The notes: a model not told the origin generated them from the letters alone. 64,000 bases of DNA from Nostoc sp. GT001 (GCF_030382115.1 NZ_JAUDRJ010000003.1:1147381-1211380); one strand, 5' to 3'. Shown: positions 1 through 10,106, counted from the stretch's first letter. Made by a program: numbers and translations.

Positions 1-74
1 AAAAAAGTGGAATTAAATGAAAAATATGGCACATTTTATTTACGTTTTATTTCAGGGTCAGTATTGCTAGCTTA

Positions 75-435
75 TGAGGAGCATAAAGCTATTTTTATTC
101 CCAAAGGTAACTAGTACTTTCGTTTTAGAGACATCAAACAGTAACCCCAACATCTCAAAAATTGGCTTTTGTCTGAGATATACTAAATACAGACATATTC
201 CTTCTTTTTATGACATCTGTGGTTTCCATTCACAGATATTAGCAATGATACGAATTCTATTTTTTTCGATTTCAACTTGTTTCTCCTTATGTCTTTCTTC
301 TGCTAAACTTACTAATGCTAAAAAGTGTTCGTAATTTATTCCTATTAGTCGTTTTGCTTCCTGTGGATGTGCCTCTATTCTCACTAAAGGGCTTGTCATG
401 TTAGATGTTAATGTCGTGCGATCGCTAAATTTCAA
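75..435 (-). pseudogene. IS5-like transposase remnant (N-terminal part)
   Basis: Reading leftward from 435, the first 75 codons resemble the N-terminal helix-turn-helix part of cyanobacterial IS5-type DDE transposases (LVRIEAHPQEAKRLIGINYE). A TAA stop at 205-207 interrupts the frame, but the same frame then continues with a matching family segment (LYLVYLRQKPIFEMLGLLFD) up to about position 100. After that the similarity fades and stops accumulate. No DDE catalytic residues remain and no terminal repeats were found, so this is a dead fragment. The family assignment is from remembered motifs, not a search. Confidence 0.6.
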
Positions 436-520
436 GGTAATGACAATCCATTCATGCTAGATGTCACATTAGCAGAAAGGGCATACTATAAATTCTTAAA
501 TGCAGTAAATTGAGAGTTAA

Positions 521-1600
521 TTATTCATTTTTGAGTAGTACAGTGAAGACACTACCATTTGGATAATTATCTTCGATGGTAATTGTACCAGAATGTGCCT
601 CGATCGCCATTTTGCAGAAAGCCAATCCTAAACCAATTTGCGAAATTTCTGGTATCGGAGTTCCAATTTCATACTTCTCAAAAATGATTTGTCGTAACTC
701 CAGACTTACTCCTGAACCAGAATCAGCGACTTGCACTTTTACACCACCTGCTGCTAAATACTCTCCCCGTAGGGTAACTTGAGACTTGGACGGGGAGAAC
801 TTAATGGCATTGGAGAGCAAATTATCCAGCACTCGACGAAAGATAACTGCATCTACTGCAAAAATGCCACCAGGTTCGGGTAGTTCACGTATCAGGGTGA
901 GGTTCTTTTGATTAGCGATCGCCTCAATATCTGCCAATGCTGACATACAAAGCGCACAAAGGTCTACTTCTGTGTAGTTGAGAACCATTTTCCCAGATTC
1001 CAGCTTTGCCATGATCAGCAAGCTATCGATCAACGATTGCAGTTGTTGTCCAGCAACTAAAATTTGATCGACTTTGCCTTGCTGTTGTTCAGGTGACAAA
1101 CCTGACAACCGCAAAATCTCTGCGCCTAAAACAATACTGGTAAGTGGATTTCGCAGATCGTGCACAATCATGTTTACCATGTCTTCTCGCAGTTTGAGCA
1201 ATACTTGCATACTGTCGTACTGCTGCTTAATCCTTAACATGGAATGAACTCTGGCTCGTAATTCCACACCATTAACGGGTTTACTAATGAAATCATCTGC
1301 ACCCGTCGCCAGACATCGAGCCAAATCTTCTTTATCGGTTAATGCTGTCACCATAATAATCGGCACTGCTTGCCATTGTGGATCGGCTTTGATGCGTCGG
1401 CAGACTTCCATCCCATCAAGATCGGGCATCATCACATCTAATAAAATCAGATCGGGCTGAAAACTATCGAGGCGGTTTAGAGCTTGTTGACCACTAGGAG
1501 CGTAGTATAGCTGGTAGTTTTCACCATCCAGCAAAGTTTCAATAACATCAAAGTTATCGGGTTCATCATCGATCGCTAAAATAGAGGGTTGACTATCCAT
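521..1600 (-). CDS. Response regulator-histidine kinase (REC-HisKA-HATPase)
   Basis: A soluble two-component protein of 359 residues with its receiver domain first. REC covers about residues 5-122, with acidic residues D11/D12, phospho-acceptor D55 in LILLDVMMPD and the conserved Lys in SKPVNG. The dimerisation/phosphoacceptor helix follows, with H147 in MIVHDLRNPLTS. The HATPase domain has an N box (NLLSNAIKFS), a G1 box (DSGSGV) and a G2 box (GLGLAF). It begins 12 bp after the stop of the upstream hybrid-kinase reading frame on the same strand, so the two are probably co-transcribed and may form a phosphorelay. The input signal and output partner are unknown. There is no membrane segment. 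Confidence 0.9.
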   Translation of the reverse strand: MDSQPSILAIDDEPDNFDVIETLLDGENYQLYYAPSGQQALNRLDSFQPDLILLDVMMPDLDGMEVCRRIKADPQWQAVPIIMVTALTDKEDLARCLATGADDFISKPVNGVELRARVHSMLRIKQQYDSMQVLLKLREDMVNMIVHDLRNPLTSIVLGAEILRLSGLSPEQQQGKVDQILVAGQQLQSLIDSLLIMAKLESGKMVLNYTEVDLCALCMSALADIEAIANQKNLTLIRELPEPGGIFAVDAVIFRRVLDNLLSNAIKFSPSKSQVTLRGEYLAAGGVKVQVADSGSGVSLELRQIIFEKYEIGTPIPEISQIGLGLAFCKMAIEAHSGTITIEDNYPNGSVFTVLLKNE

Positions 1601-1612
1601 CGAGAATTTCCA

Positions 1613-2626
1613 CTACCTTCCTAAAAGTTGTTGAATTGTGGTTACAAGCTGTTTAAGTTTTATGGGTTTGGTCAAATATTCATTAGCCCCAGCTGCTAAA
1701 CAAGTTTCGCGATCGCCAGGCATAGCTAATGCCGTTAGTGCAATTATGGGAATATGCACAAATTGGCGATCGTTACGGATGCAGCGGATTGCTTCTAACC
1801 CATCCATTCCCGGCATTTGAATGTCCATCACAATTAAGTCAGGGCGTTGAACTCTGACAAGATCGATAGCTTGTTGTCCATTGTTTGCCAAAATCAGATG
1901 ATACCCTCGACTTTCAAGATAGGCGGACATCGTATCAATATTTGGTTGATTATCTTCTGCCAGCAAAATCAAAGGATCGTCCAGAAAGACTTCTGGCACT
2001 ACAATTAAATTTGGCGAGTTAGAACGGGCAGGATGTTGTAGTTTCTCTATAGTTACTTGAAGTTGAGCGCGGGTAATGGGTTTGACCAGATATTCAAATG
2101 CTCCCTGAGCCAGTCCTTTGCTATGCTCATCCACAACTGAAATGATGATCGTTGGAATATCTTTAGTTTTTGGGTTGATCTTGAGTTGATTTAGTACCTC
2201 CCAACCCGATAGGTTTGGTAGTTGCAGATCGAGAATGATTAGAGCAGGTTGAACTCGCAAAACTTCTTCTACGGCTCCTTCACCTTGAGAATAGATGATG
2301 GGTTGCATTCCCATCTCGCTCAAGTAACGAGTAATCTGATCGGCCGCCGCCACAGAATCTTCGATAATCAAAACTTGAGCATTTTCAACAAGTAAGGGAT
2401 AGCTGGGTAATGAAGTAGTTACCTGCGTTCTTAGAAGATTGTCGCTGCGATGGTAGGGAATGCGGACGGTAAAACAACTTCCCTTTCCAACTTCACTGTT
2501 AACTAAGACGGTTCCTCCATGTAGGTTAATAATTTTTTGTACCAGTGCCAAACCTAGACCTAGTGCCACTGTATTGGCGGTTAAGGCTGCTGTCAAGTTG
2601 GATAAAAGGCTGAAACAGCTTGCCAA
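1613..2626 (-). CDS. C-terminal part of broken hybrid kinase: HATPase tail plus two receivers
   Basis: This frame is the downstream piece of the kinase at 2651-6616. It is in the same reading frame, separated by a TAG at 2651-2653. It opens with nonsense residues, then joins the HATPase G2 box ([19 protein letters not shown]). Two receiver domains follow: REC1 with phospho-Asp in LIILDLQLP, and REC2 with [13 protein letters not shown] and a conserved Lys in LTKPIK. The start shown is a TTG with no clear ribosome site, so independent translation is doubtful. If translated alone it would give a tandem receiver lacking a kinase. Best treated as half of a frameshifted gene. Confidence 0.6.
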   Translation of the reverse strand: MASCFSLLSNLTAALTANTVALGLGLALVQKIINLHGGTVLVNSEVGKGSCFTVRIPYHRSDNLLRTQVTTSLPSYPLLVENAQVLIIEDSVAAADQITRYLSEMGMQPIIYSQGEGAVEEVLRVQPALIILDLQLPNLSGWEVLNQLKINPKTKDIPTIIISVVDEHSKGLAQGAFEYLVKPITRAQLQVTIEKLQHPARSNSPNLIVVPEVFLDDPLILLAEDNQPNIDTMSAYLESRGYHLILANNGQQAIDLVRVQRPDLIVMDIQMPGMDGLEAIRCIRNDRQFVHIPIIALTALAMPGDRETCLAAGANEYLTKPIKLKQLVTTIQQLLGR

Positions 2627-2650
2627 TTTCTTCAGGGGCGATACCGATGC

Positions 2651-5600
2651 CTAGGTGTCAGTGATATGAAAGCAAAGATTTGGGGAAGACGAGGCAGAAT
2701 CTACTTCCCCCCCTCCCCCTGCCCCCCTGCCCCCCTGCTCCCCTGCCCCCCTGCCTCTCTGCCCCCCTGCTCCCTCCAGCCGGACTTCTAGCGTTACACA
2801 TCCCCGTTCTGGCGTAAACTTGACAGCGTTACTTAGCAGGTTGATGAGTACCTGACGCAAGCGGCGATCGTCTACTTGGATGCTGCCAATATTGTCATAA
2901 ATATGAGTACTAAGACGAATACTTTTTTTCAAAGCCATCTGTTTGACAAAAGCAAGGCTGGTATCACACAGGCTCTTAACAGAAACATCACTTAGTTGCA
3001 GTTCCAGTTTGCCAGATTCGATTTTAGATAAGTCTAGAATGTCGTTGATTAGTTCTAGTAAATGTCTGCCACTGCGCTCAATAGTGGCGATCGCTTTTGC
3101 TTGTCTTTCATTAATGGAGCCGAATACACTTTCTTGTAAGCCCTCTGACATACCCAAAATCGCATTAAGAGGTGTTCGCAGTTCATGGCTCATGTTTGCG
3201 AGAAATTCATCTTTGAGGCGAGTGGCGCGGGCAAGTTCCATATTGGCGTTAGCAAGCTGCTCGTTAGTCTGTCGCAGTTGTGCTTCAGTTTGCTTGCGTT
3301 CGCTGATATCAGTGATCCGTACTAGATTCATGGTACGTCCGGCGATAGTAATCGGTTTCGCTGCGATGTTTCCCCAAAAAATCCTACCCTGAAGAGTAAT
3401 ATATTCAATCTCTCGGCTCCATAAACCTTTTGACTGCATATCTCTGATGATCGCATCCGTTTCGCTGGCAGTGAATGGACGCTGCTGGAGTACCTGCCCA
3501 TTGATACCGATCAATTCAGCTTTGTCAACCGCTTCAAACAGTTCTACCGCCCGCCGATTACAATCCAGGGTGAGCAGGGTTTGCGGATCGACCAAAAATA
3601 TCGCATCGGCAGATTCGTTAAAAATTGCTTCTCGCAAATCCCGATTGTGGATGAGTTCCTGTTCGGCTTGTTTGCGTTCGCTGATATCATAATTAACCCC
3701 AATTAACCGTATAGGCTCACCCTGCTGGGCACGCTTGAGAATACCATAGCCTTTCAGATAACGAATTTCTCCACTCGGCTGGACAATGCGGAACTCGACA
3801 TTATATTCTTGCTTTCCTTGCAGAACTTGCTCTATGGTTCCTAGCATATAAAGGCGATCGTCTGGATGCAGACAGTTTAACCAAGCATCAAAAGAACCGT
3901 TAAAATCAGTGCTGCTCAATCCATACAGTTCGTACATGCGATCGTCCCAAATCTGCATTGCCTGGACGAAATCATATTCCCAAATACCAAATCCTCCAGA
4001 GCCGATTGCTATAGTTAGCCGTTCGGAGAGTTGATGCAGTTGCTCTTCTGCTTGTTTGCGTTTGCTAATATCTGTCAGTGTGCCAATGTAGCCGATAATG
4101 GTATCGTTAGTGTTGATTTCGGGTAACACTTGGACATAAAACCAGTTGATGCTGCCATCTGGGCGTAGATGCCTACCCTCACTCTGATAAAATTCCTTTG
4201 GATTTACATATCCTTGCTCAAATTTTAGAGACCATTCCCTCCCCAAACGCTCTCCGTCTTCTGGGTACAAAGCCTGTATCCACCCCACCCCCAATGCTGC
4301 CTGTGTTGGTCTGCCAGTCATCTCACTCCAGCGATCGTTGACATAGATGCATTTACCAACGGCATCTAGCCGGAAAATAGCTACAGGAGCAGCTTCTGCC
4401 AGATGTGCATAACGGAGTTCGCTATCTCGAAGGGCTGTTTCTATTTGTTTTTGCTGAGTAATATCTTTGGCAATACTCAAAAATCCGATATTCTGTCCTT
4501 CTAGATCCTGAAGGATTTTCACCGACAGAAATACGGGGAAACGAAAGCCATCTTTACGAATGTAAGTCCATTCGTTTTCATAAGTGCTTCCGTCTTGAGT
4601 GACGATAGTAAAAAAATCCTTTCCGGGTGTAATTTCCCTACCCAATTCTAACGAGAGTTCTGCTGCCCTTTGTTTGAGTTCTTCTGGGTCGTGAAATGTA
4701 GTTGGATTTATTTGCTGAATAACCTCATCTGCTGTGTAGCCTAACATTTTCTGAGCAGCTGCATTGAAAATTTGGATGCCATTTGAGTTATTAAAAATAA
4801 TGGCATAGTCAGTACCATCTAAAATAGCTTGTTGCAAATTAGCGAGCGCTAATAATTGAGCTTCTACTTGTTTGCGTTGTGTAATGTCAACATGGCAACC
4901 AATCATCCGCAAGGGATTGCCGTCTCGATCCCAGGCAATAACACGACCGGAACAAATGACCCAAACGATAGAACCATCCTTATGTCGGTATCTCACCTCA
5001 TTGTAAAAGGGGATTTGTCCACGACTTTGGACGTGTTGCTCAAAAAGTTCCAAAACACCTGGTAAATCCTCTGGAAAAATCAAGCGTTGCCAGCTCTCAG
5101 GTGTATTTGCCAACTCATGATCTTCATAGCCAAACATCTGCTTAAAGGTTAAGCTCAAGTACTCCTGATTGCCGGGAATATCCCAGTCCCAGTAACCTGC
5201 TAGAACTACTTCGAGTATCTGTTCTAAAAGACGTAATTCAATTCGCAGCATTTGGGTGCGTCGCCGCTCCGCCTCTGAGAGCTTGCGTTCTGTGATATCC
5301 ATTAGCACGCCTAGCATTTGCAGCAATTGTCCGGTTGCGTCGTAAACTCCCCGTCCTTTTGCCGATACCCAATGAATGCTGCCATCTTGCCAGACAACTC
5401 GATATTCCACAGCATAATCGGTTTGTGTGGCGATCGCCTGCCTCAATTCCTGCTCAACCCATTCTCGATCCTCTGGATATAACTGATTAAGCCACTTTTC
5501 ATAAGTCCAGTTCACATCACTCAGATCGGAACTAAAACAGCGAATTGCGTTCTCACTAGCAAATATTTGATTGGTGATTGGGTTCAATTCCCAATAGCCA

Positions 5601-6616
5601 ATACCAGCAAAATTCAGGGTAAGCTTAAGTTTATCTTCACTGGCTTTGAGCGCTGCTTCTGTCCGTTGGCGTTCTGCCAGTTCTGCCTGTAGTTGCTCAT
5701 AAGAACTTCCCTGTTGAATGGCAATTGCTATTTGCACCGCTAGTTGATCCAACAAATCTAGTTCTACTGATTGCCAGTGGCGAGATGCACTACATTGGTG
5801 AGCAATTAATAATCCCCATAATTGCTCTTTGACTAAAATAGGTACTACCAAATTGGCTTTGACTTCAAATTGTTCTAAAAGTTGCAAATGACAATTAGTT
5901 AAGCCAGCTTGATAAATATCGTCGATTGCTCGTTTTTTCCCTTGGCAATAATCACTTCTGGCTCCCTGTTGAAAGCAGGTGTTCAAAATCTGCTGTCCCA
6001 AAGCCACTGTCCAACCTGGAAGCACTGACTCTGCCGCAATTGTACCGCTCATATCCGGCTGAAATTGATAGACAACTACTCGGTCTGCTTTCAAAAACTG
6101 CCGTACTTCTGTTGCTATGGTACGCAGAATCTCTTCTAGTTTAAGAGACTGACGAATCCGTAAGGCGATCGCAGCAATCAGTTGTTGTTGTTCCCGACTT
6201 TGTTTTAACTGTCGAGTCAAATCCATCCGTTCAATGGCATGATGAATTGCACCTTGAAGAACTTCAGCCGTAAGTTTCTTTTTAACCAGATAATCTTGCA
6301 CACCACTTGTCATCGCACGGACAGCAGTAATTTCATCCCCTTGTCCTGTCAGCATAATTACAGCAGTTTGAGTATTGCTATGGGATTCTCGAAACTGCTG
6401 AATAAGCTTCAGCCCATCGCCATCGAGTAACAAAAAATTCAGCAAAATGATATCTGGTATCTCCTGTTGACACCATTTCAGTGCTGGCGTTGGTGTCTCA
6501 AACTCCAAAGTGCGGTAGGTATACAGGCTGTCTTGCTCCAAAAAGCGACGATATGCTTCTCGATCTTCAGCGCAATCATCAATCAGCAAGATCGTGAGGC
6601 AAGAAGGATGACTCAT
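2651..6616 (-). CDS. Multi-PAS sensor histidine kinase, truncated in the ATPase domain
   Basis: A soluble hybrid kinase of 1,321 residues before the stop. Order: REC (1-130); a phytochrome/cyanobacteriochrome-like GAF (145-300); about six PAS/PAC units (330-446, 460-580, 590-720, 730-855, 865-982, 990-1110), most ending in DITxRKQ-type motifs; HisKA with H1144 in [15 protein letters not shown]; and the N box ([11 protein letters not shown]). The frame stops just after the G1 aspartate (HITDT). The REC has Asn (N60) where the phosphorylated Asp should be. The GAF has Cys242-His243 at the position where bilin-binding GAFs carry their chromophore Cys, so light sensing is possible but unproven. 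A G-rich repeat peptide sits before the G1 box. The rest of the protein lies in 1613-2626. Confidence 0.85.
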   Translation of the reverse strand: MSHPSCLTILLIDDCAEDREAYRRFLEQDSLYTYRTLEFETPTPALKWCQQEIPDIILLNFLLLDGDGLKLIQQFRESHSNTQTAVIMLTGQGDEITAVRAMTSGVQDYLVKKKLTAEVLQGAIHHAIERMDLTRQLKQSREQQQLIAAIALRIRQSLKLEEILRTIATEVRQFLKADRVVVYQFQPDMSGTIAAESVLPGWTVALGQQILNTCFQQGARSDYCQGKKRAIDDIYQAGLTNCHLQLLEQFEVKANLVVPILVKEQLWGLLIAHQCSASRHWQSVELDLLDQLAVQIAIAIQQGSSYEQLQAELAERQRTEAALKASEDKLKLTLNFAGIGYWELNPITNQIFASENAIRCFSSDLSDVNWTYEKWLNQLYPEDREWVEQELRQAIATQTDYAVEYRVVWQDGSIHWVSAKGRGVYDATGQLLQMLGVLMDITERKLSEAERRRTQMLRIELRLLEQILEVVLAGYWDWDIPGNQEYLSLTFKQMFGYEDHELANTPESWQRLIFPEDLPGVLELFEQHVQSRGQIPFYNEVRYRHKDGSIVWVICSGRVIAWDRDGNPLRMIGCHVDITQRKQVEAQLLALANLQQAILDGTDYAIIFNNSNGIQIFNAAAQKMLGYTADEVIQQINPTTFHDPEELKQRAAELSLELGREITPGKDFFTIVTQDGSTYENEWTYIRKDGFRFPVFLSVKILQDLEGQNIGFLSIAKDITQQKQIETALRDSELRYAHLAEAAPVAIFRLDAVGKCIYVNDRWSEMTGRPTQAALGVGWIQALYPEDGERLGREWSLKFEQGYVNPKEFYQSEGRHLRPDGSINWFYVQVLPEINTNDTIIGYIGTLTDISKRKQAEEQLHQLSERLTIAIGSGGFGIWEYDFVQAMQIWDDRMYELYGLSSTDFNGSFDAWLNCLHPDDRLYMLGTIEQVLQGKQEYNVEFRIVQPSGEIRYLKGYGILKRAQQGEPIRLIGVNYDISERKQAEQELIHNRDLREAIFNESADAIFLVDPQTLLTLDCNRRAVELFEAVDKAELIGINGQVLQQRPFTASETDAIIRDMQSKGLWSREIEYITLQGRIFWGNIAAKPITIAGRTMNLVRITDISERKQTEAQLRQTNEQLANANMELARATRLKDEFLANMSHELRTPLNAILGMSEGLQESVFGSINERQAKAIATIERSGRHLLELINDILDLSKIESGKLELQLSDVSVKSLCDTSLAFVKQMALKKSIRLSTHIYDNIGSIQVDDRRLRQVLINLLSNAVKFTPERGCVTLEVRLEGAGGQRGRGAGEQGGRGAGGGGEVDSASSSPNLCFHITDT
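2706..2775. repeat. CCCCTGC-type tandem repeat inside a kinase gene
   Basis: About ten imperfect copies of a seven-base CCCCTGC-like unit lie inside the kinase reading frame. On the coding strand they give a Gly/Arg/Glu-rich peptide ([19 protein letters not shown]) between the N box and the G1 box of the HATPase domain. The same unit type recurs at 7747-7830 and 21113-21143 in this window. Confidence 0.85.
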
Positions 6617-6858
6617 AAGTTATAAATACAAACGCGATCGCGTTTCAAAAAAATTATACCTCGATACCATCGTGTCAATAGCCTGATTTGACACTCTCTA
6701 GGCTTCAGCCCGGAGATTCTTGAATTTAACCCAAGTTTTTCTAGTCCTCTTCTAGAGGACTTGTACCATTAGACAGGGAATTCTATTCCCTGGCTGGCGG
6801 TCTGTATTGCATAATAGCTGGAAGTGCTGTATATTCGGTAGTCTTCAGTACGTTTTTT
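6617..6858. other. Intergenic region with several palindromes
   Basis: No gene is visible here. A perfect 16-bp palindrome centred on a HIP1 site (AAACGCGATCGCGTTT, 6630-6645) lies 14 bp upstream of the kinase start and could be an operator or a chance HIP1 context. Two further hairpins follow, AGTCCTCT/AGAGGACT (6743-6761) and CAGGGAAT/ATTCCCTG (6774-6791), which look like part of a small degenerate repeat element. Confidence 0.5.
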
Positions 6859-8163
6859 TTAACACCAGATTTGCACAACATGACCCTTCAACTGTTGTCC
6901 TAACCAAGGTGTATTTTGTGAAAGTGTATAAAGACTTTTCCGTTCAACTTTCCAAGTTTGCTGAGGATCAAATAAAGTAAGTTCCGCTGGTTGATGAGGT
7001 AGAATCGCACTTACTTTTTGCCCTAAACACTCTGCTGGATTGGTACTCAATGCCCGCCATAATTCTAAAGCTGTAAATTCCTCAGTTTCAACGAGATATT
7101 GCCATAAAAGAGGTAGTGCTAATTCTAAACCAATTGCTCCTGGAGGCGCTTCGGCAAAGGCTTGGACTTTTTCTTCGTAGCTGTAGGGTGTGTGATCGAT
7201 CGCGATCGCATCGATTACACCCGTGCGTACCCCTGCACGCAACGCCGCCATATCACTGGGATTACCTAAAGGCGGGTCTAAATGCAGGCTGGTGTGATAA
7301 CTCTTAACTGCTTTAGTATCAAGTAAAAGGTGCATCCAGGTGGTGCTGGCGGTGATGGGTAAACCAGCGGCTTTAGCTGAGGCGATTAATTCCACGCTGC
7401 GAGCTGTGGAGACACGCATGATATGGACTGGTGTGCCGATGGTTGCCACCAATTCCAGCATAGCTGCGATCGCAGTTGTTTCAGCGCTGGCGGGAATTGG
7501 GGGTAAACCAAAACGGAGAGCATTTGTCCCTTCTCTCATTACACCATTTGCTGCTAACTGGCGATCGCTAGGCCAAAATGCGACTGGTTTACCCAACGGC
7601 TGGAGATACTCTAACACTCGCCGCACCAGCGCCAAATTTTCTAAAGGTTTACCATCAGTAAAACCCACAACTCCAGCCGACGCTAAATCTGCCAATTCCG
7701 TCATCTGCTTCCCAGCAACATCTACGGTGATTGCACCCCAGATATGAAGCAGGGGAGCAGGGGTGCAGGGGTGCAGGGGAGACAAACTCTTCTCTGCTCC
7801 TCTGCCCCTCTGCCCCTCTGCCCTCTTCTGCTGCAACTGTGCCACAAGCGCAGGGTTATCAATAACTGGGGATGTATCGGGTAAAATGCTAACTCTAGTA
7901 AAGCCGCCAGCAGCAGCAGCTTGTAAGAAAGACGAGAGGGTTTCCCGTTCTTCAAAGCCAGGTTCGCCAGAGTGGCTGTACAAATCCACTAATCCAGGGC
8001 CGAGAACTAATCCCTGACAATCTCTGATTTGAGTATCAGAACTGATGTCAGAAATGTGCGAAGCCACTTCCCGGATATAACCATCAGCAATCAGCACATC
8101 AAAGAGTTCGTCGATTTCAGAAACAGGGTCAATCACTCGTACTTTTTGCAGCAGTTCAGTCAT
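6859..8163 (-). CDS. pyrC: Dihydroorotase-like amidohydrolase, probably lacking metal ligands
   Basis: 434 residues with the overall layout of a class I dihydroorotase of pyrimidine synthesis (carbamoyl-aspartate to dihydroorotate). The entry motif reads DLYSHSGEPG (residues 60-69) where the active enzyme has D-x-H-x-H-x-R-E-P-G. Thus the first metal His is Tyr62 and the substrate Arg is Gly. A second usual His is Arg250 (HIMRVST), and the usual PHHLLL is WMHLLL. The Asp of the late metal motif is kept (AIDHTPY, D323). It may be a non-catalytic, PyrX-like partner, with another gene supplying the activity. Residues about 113-138 are a repeat-derived insertion. The gene symbol follows family naming only. 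Confidence 0.75.
   Translation of the reverse strand: MTELLQKVRVIDPVSEIDELFDVLIADGYIREVASHISDISSDTQIRDCQGLVLGPGLVDLYSHSGEPGFEERETLSSFLQAAAAGGFTRVSILPDTSPVIDNPALVAQLQQKRAEGQRGRGAEKSLSPLHPCTPAPLLHIWGAITVDVAGKQMTELADLASAGVVGFTDGKPLENLALVRRVLEYLQPLGKPVAFWPSDRQLAANGVMREGTNALRFGLPPIPASAETTAIAAMLELVATIGTPVHIMRVSTARSVELIASAKAAGLPITASTTWMHLLLDTKAVKSYHTSLHLDPPLGNPSDMAALRAGVRTGVIDAIAIDHTPYSYEEKVQAFAEAPPGAIGLELALPLLWQYLVETEEFTALELWRALSTNPAECLGQKVSAILPHQPAELTLFDPQQTWKVERKSLYTLSQNTPWLGQQLKGHVVQIWC
7747..7830. repeat. Inverted GCAGGGG/CCCCTGC repeat inserted in the dihydroorotase-like gene
   Basis: An array of GCAGGGG-type units (7749-7780) is followed by an array of the complementary CCCCTCTG-type units (7797-7830), giving a potential hairpin. 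It is in frame with the coding sequence and encodes residues about 113-138 (GQRGRGAEKS and a Pro-rich stretch). Flanking protein sequence resumes the normal family pattern (HIWGAITVDVAGKQM). Confidence 0.8.
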
Positions 8164-8175
8164 AAAAGTCTTTAG

Positions 8176-8322
8176 TTATGAGTTAAGAATAAATTTAGGA
8201 GTTAGGCGTTATGAGTTAGGAGTTATGAGTTATGAGTTATGAGTTATTTATTCCTTGCTCATCGCTTCTAACTTTATTCATTACTCATAATTTTTTACTC
8301 CTAACTCCTAACTCATAACTTT
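8176..8322. repeat. Short tandem repeats (GAGTTAT/GAGTTAG) in inverted arrangement
   Basis: The spacer between two minus-strand genes consists largely of seven-base GAGTTAT and GAGTTAG units (8200-8245) followed by the complementary ATAACTC/CTAACTC units (8265-8320). The two halves could fold into a long hairpin. It probably separates the transcripts of the phosphatase and dihydroorotase-like genes. No promoter was recognised within it. Confidence 0.8.
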
Positions 8323-8323
8323 T

Positions 8324-9676
8324 TTACAACGCTCCCGCTGCTGTTTTATCTAGTACGCCTCCACCAAAGTGATAGGTGATATTCATCGCTTGCAGTACTG
8401 GTAAACCATCGATTCCAGCAGGATAGTCGATGACACTTACTGCACCGTTACCCTGGCGAAAACTCCAGAAGTTTTCCAGCGATAAACCCAGAATGTGACA
8501 AAGCAAGGTTTTGTTAGTAGCGTCATGGGCTACTACTAATACAGTTTTGAATTGATTATTTGATGCTGCTTGCAGAATTGATTGCCAAGCTGCAACACTG
8601 CGCTCCCACACTTGTTGCAAATTCTCCCCTTCAGGCATTTGCACTTGCGTTGGTATCAGCCGCCATCGCTGCAATTCTCCCGGAAACTCTTGCTCTATCT
8701 CTGTTTCTAATTTTCCTTCCCAAAGACCATGACTGATTTCTCTTAAACCATCTTGCAATTCTAACTTTACATTTGGATGTTGTTTTAAGATAATTTCTGC
8801 TGTTTCTTTAGGGCGCAGCATGGTGCTACTGTAAGCATTATCAATTGCTACTTCTTGAAGAAATTCACCTGCTTTTTGCGACTGTTTTCTACCGTTGTCG
8901 TTGAGGGGGACATCAATTTGACCTTGAAACCGGGTTTGGCGATTCCAGTCGGTTTCACCGTGACGCACTAGCAACAATCGTACTCCTTGATGATCCGGTC
9001 GCAATGAAGGTAGAGTTTCTCCGGTGTGTTGCGTCTGATTTAAGGATTCTAGCTGGACTGGTTCGCCCAATCCTCCAGCGAAATTTAATACGGTGACGCC
9101 ACAGTTAGATTGCTGTATTGAGTGGTAGCGACTGGGAGGGATGCCTAACGCTGTGCTAATCAAAGCGCGATTGATTCCGTTATGTCCCACGATGAGAATG
9201 GTTTCGCCTTGATGTTGGGACAAAATTTCTTGCCAAAACTGCCGTGCTTGTTCGTATAAAGCAAGAACGGGAAAATGTTCTCTTGTCCCCTGTGCATCAT
9301 TAAGGAGCATCCGCAGTTCGTCGGGGTGTTGATGCCAAGTGCGATAGTCTTCAGCAAATTTTTGCTTGACTTCAGAAGTTAGCAATGCCTCCCATAAAGG
9401 TAGGTCGATTTCTAGCAGCAAATCAGAAACTTGAACTACAGCAGATTGTTTAGCATGAGTAGCTAACTCATTATGGATAATATCTGCTGTGTGTTTCGCT
9501 CGTTGTAAGGGACTGCTGTAAATCGCATTAAATAAGATATTGCTGAGGGCTTTGCCTACAAGACTTGCATCATTACGACCTTTTTCGGTTAATGTTGACG
9601 CATCAGTGCGTCCTTGGATACGCCGCTCGGTGTTATAACCGCTTTGACCGTGGCGCACAATGATGACACGAGTCAT
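8324..9676 (-). CDS. Double-domain histidine phosphatase (phosphoglycerate mutase family)
   Basis: 450 residues made of two complete histidine-phosphatase domains. Domain 1 has the catalytic motif VRHGQSGYN (H9) and a second His motif IVGHNGINRA (H165). Domain 2 has LVRHGETDWN (H239) and VVAHDATNKT. Single-domain relatives are about 200-230 residues, so this is a fused tandem, a form found in cyanobacteria. The substrate cannot be told from sequence: phosphoglycerate, another sugar phosphate or a nucleotide-type substrate are all possible. The start codon ATG at 9674-9676 follows a plausible GAGG ribosome site. Confidence 0.88.
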   Translation of the reverse strand: MTRVIIVRHGQSGYNTERRIQGRTDASTLTEKGRNDASLVGKALSNILFNAIYSSPLQRAKHTADIIHNELATHAKQSAVVQVSDLLLEIDLPLWEALLTSEVKQKFAEDYRTWHQHPDELRMLLNDAQGTREHFPVLALYEQARQFWQEILSQHQGETILIVGHNGINRALISTALGIPPSRYHSIQQSNCGVTVLNFAGGLGEPVQLESLNQTQHTGETLPSLRPDHQGVRLLLVRHGETDWNRQTRFQGQIDVPLNDNGRKQSQKAGEFLQEVAIDNAYSSTMLRPKETAEIILKQHPNVKLELQDGLREISHGLWEGKLETEIEQEFPGELQRWRLIPTQVQMPEGENLQQVWERSVAAWQSILQAASNNQFKTVLVVAHDATNKTLLCHILGLSLENFWSFRQGNGAVSVIDYPAGIDGLPVLQAMNITYHFGGGVLDKTAAGAL

Positions 9677-9907
9677 CTCAAAGCCCTCCTCTTATCTTGA
9701 CGATTAATTTTACTGCAAAACGATTGCATAATTATCGACTCAGGAAGGCAGATTAAGTCAGGTGCAAAATTTTATTCTGGTAGAGGAGACAGGATGATTG
9801 GCTAAAACTGCCGTTGTCTGAACGATGTTTTCTAATTAAAGCTGTTTTGATTTAAGTAGAAATAGAAGAGTAATTGTGCCTAGTACAATATCTAAGCTAG
9901 TAATGAA

Positions 9908-9969
9908 AAGTTTGTAGTAAGGACTTTAGTGCTTAAAAAATTAAAGACTAAAGTCCTTACTACGAACTT
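9908..9969. repeat. 23-bp inverted repeat in the 9677-10106 spacer
   Basis: Arms of 23 bp (9908-9930 and 9947-9969), matching except for one position, flank a 16-nt AT-rich loop and centre on GTAGTAAGGACTTTAGT. It sits 230 bp upstream of the phosphatase start, between two minus-strand genes, and looks like a miniature repeat element rather than a terminator because no T-run follows. The rest of 9677-10106 shows no gene. Confidence 0.85.
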
Positions 9970-10106
9970 GTTTACCTTACTAATTGAAACTTAAAAGATT
10001 ATTAGCAAAGATTTTGGGCAAGGCATAATTAATTAAAACTACAACCTCAGCCTTTATACTTGCTTATTCTCTCCCTATATCTAACTGTACTTGCAATCCA
10101 TCATTG

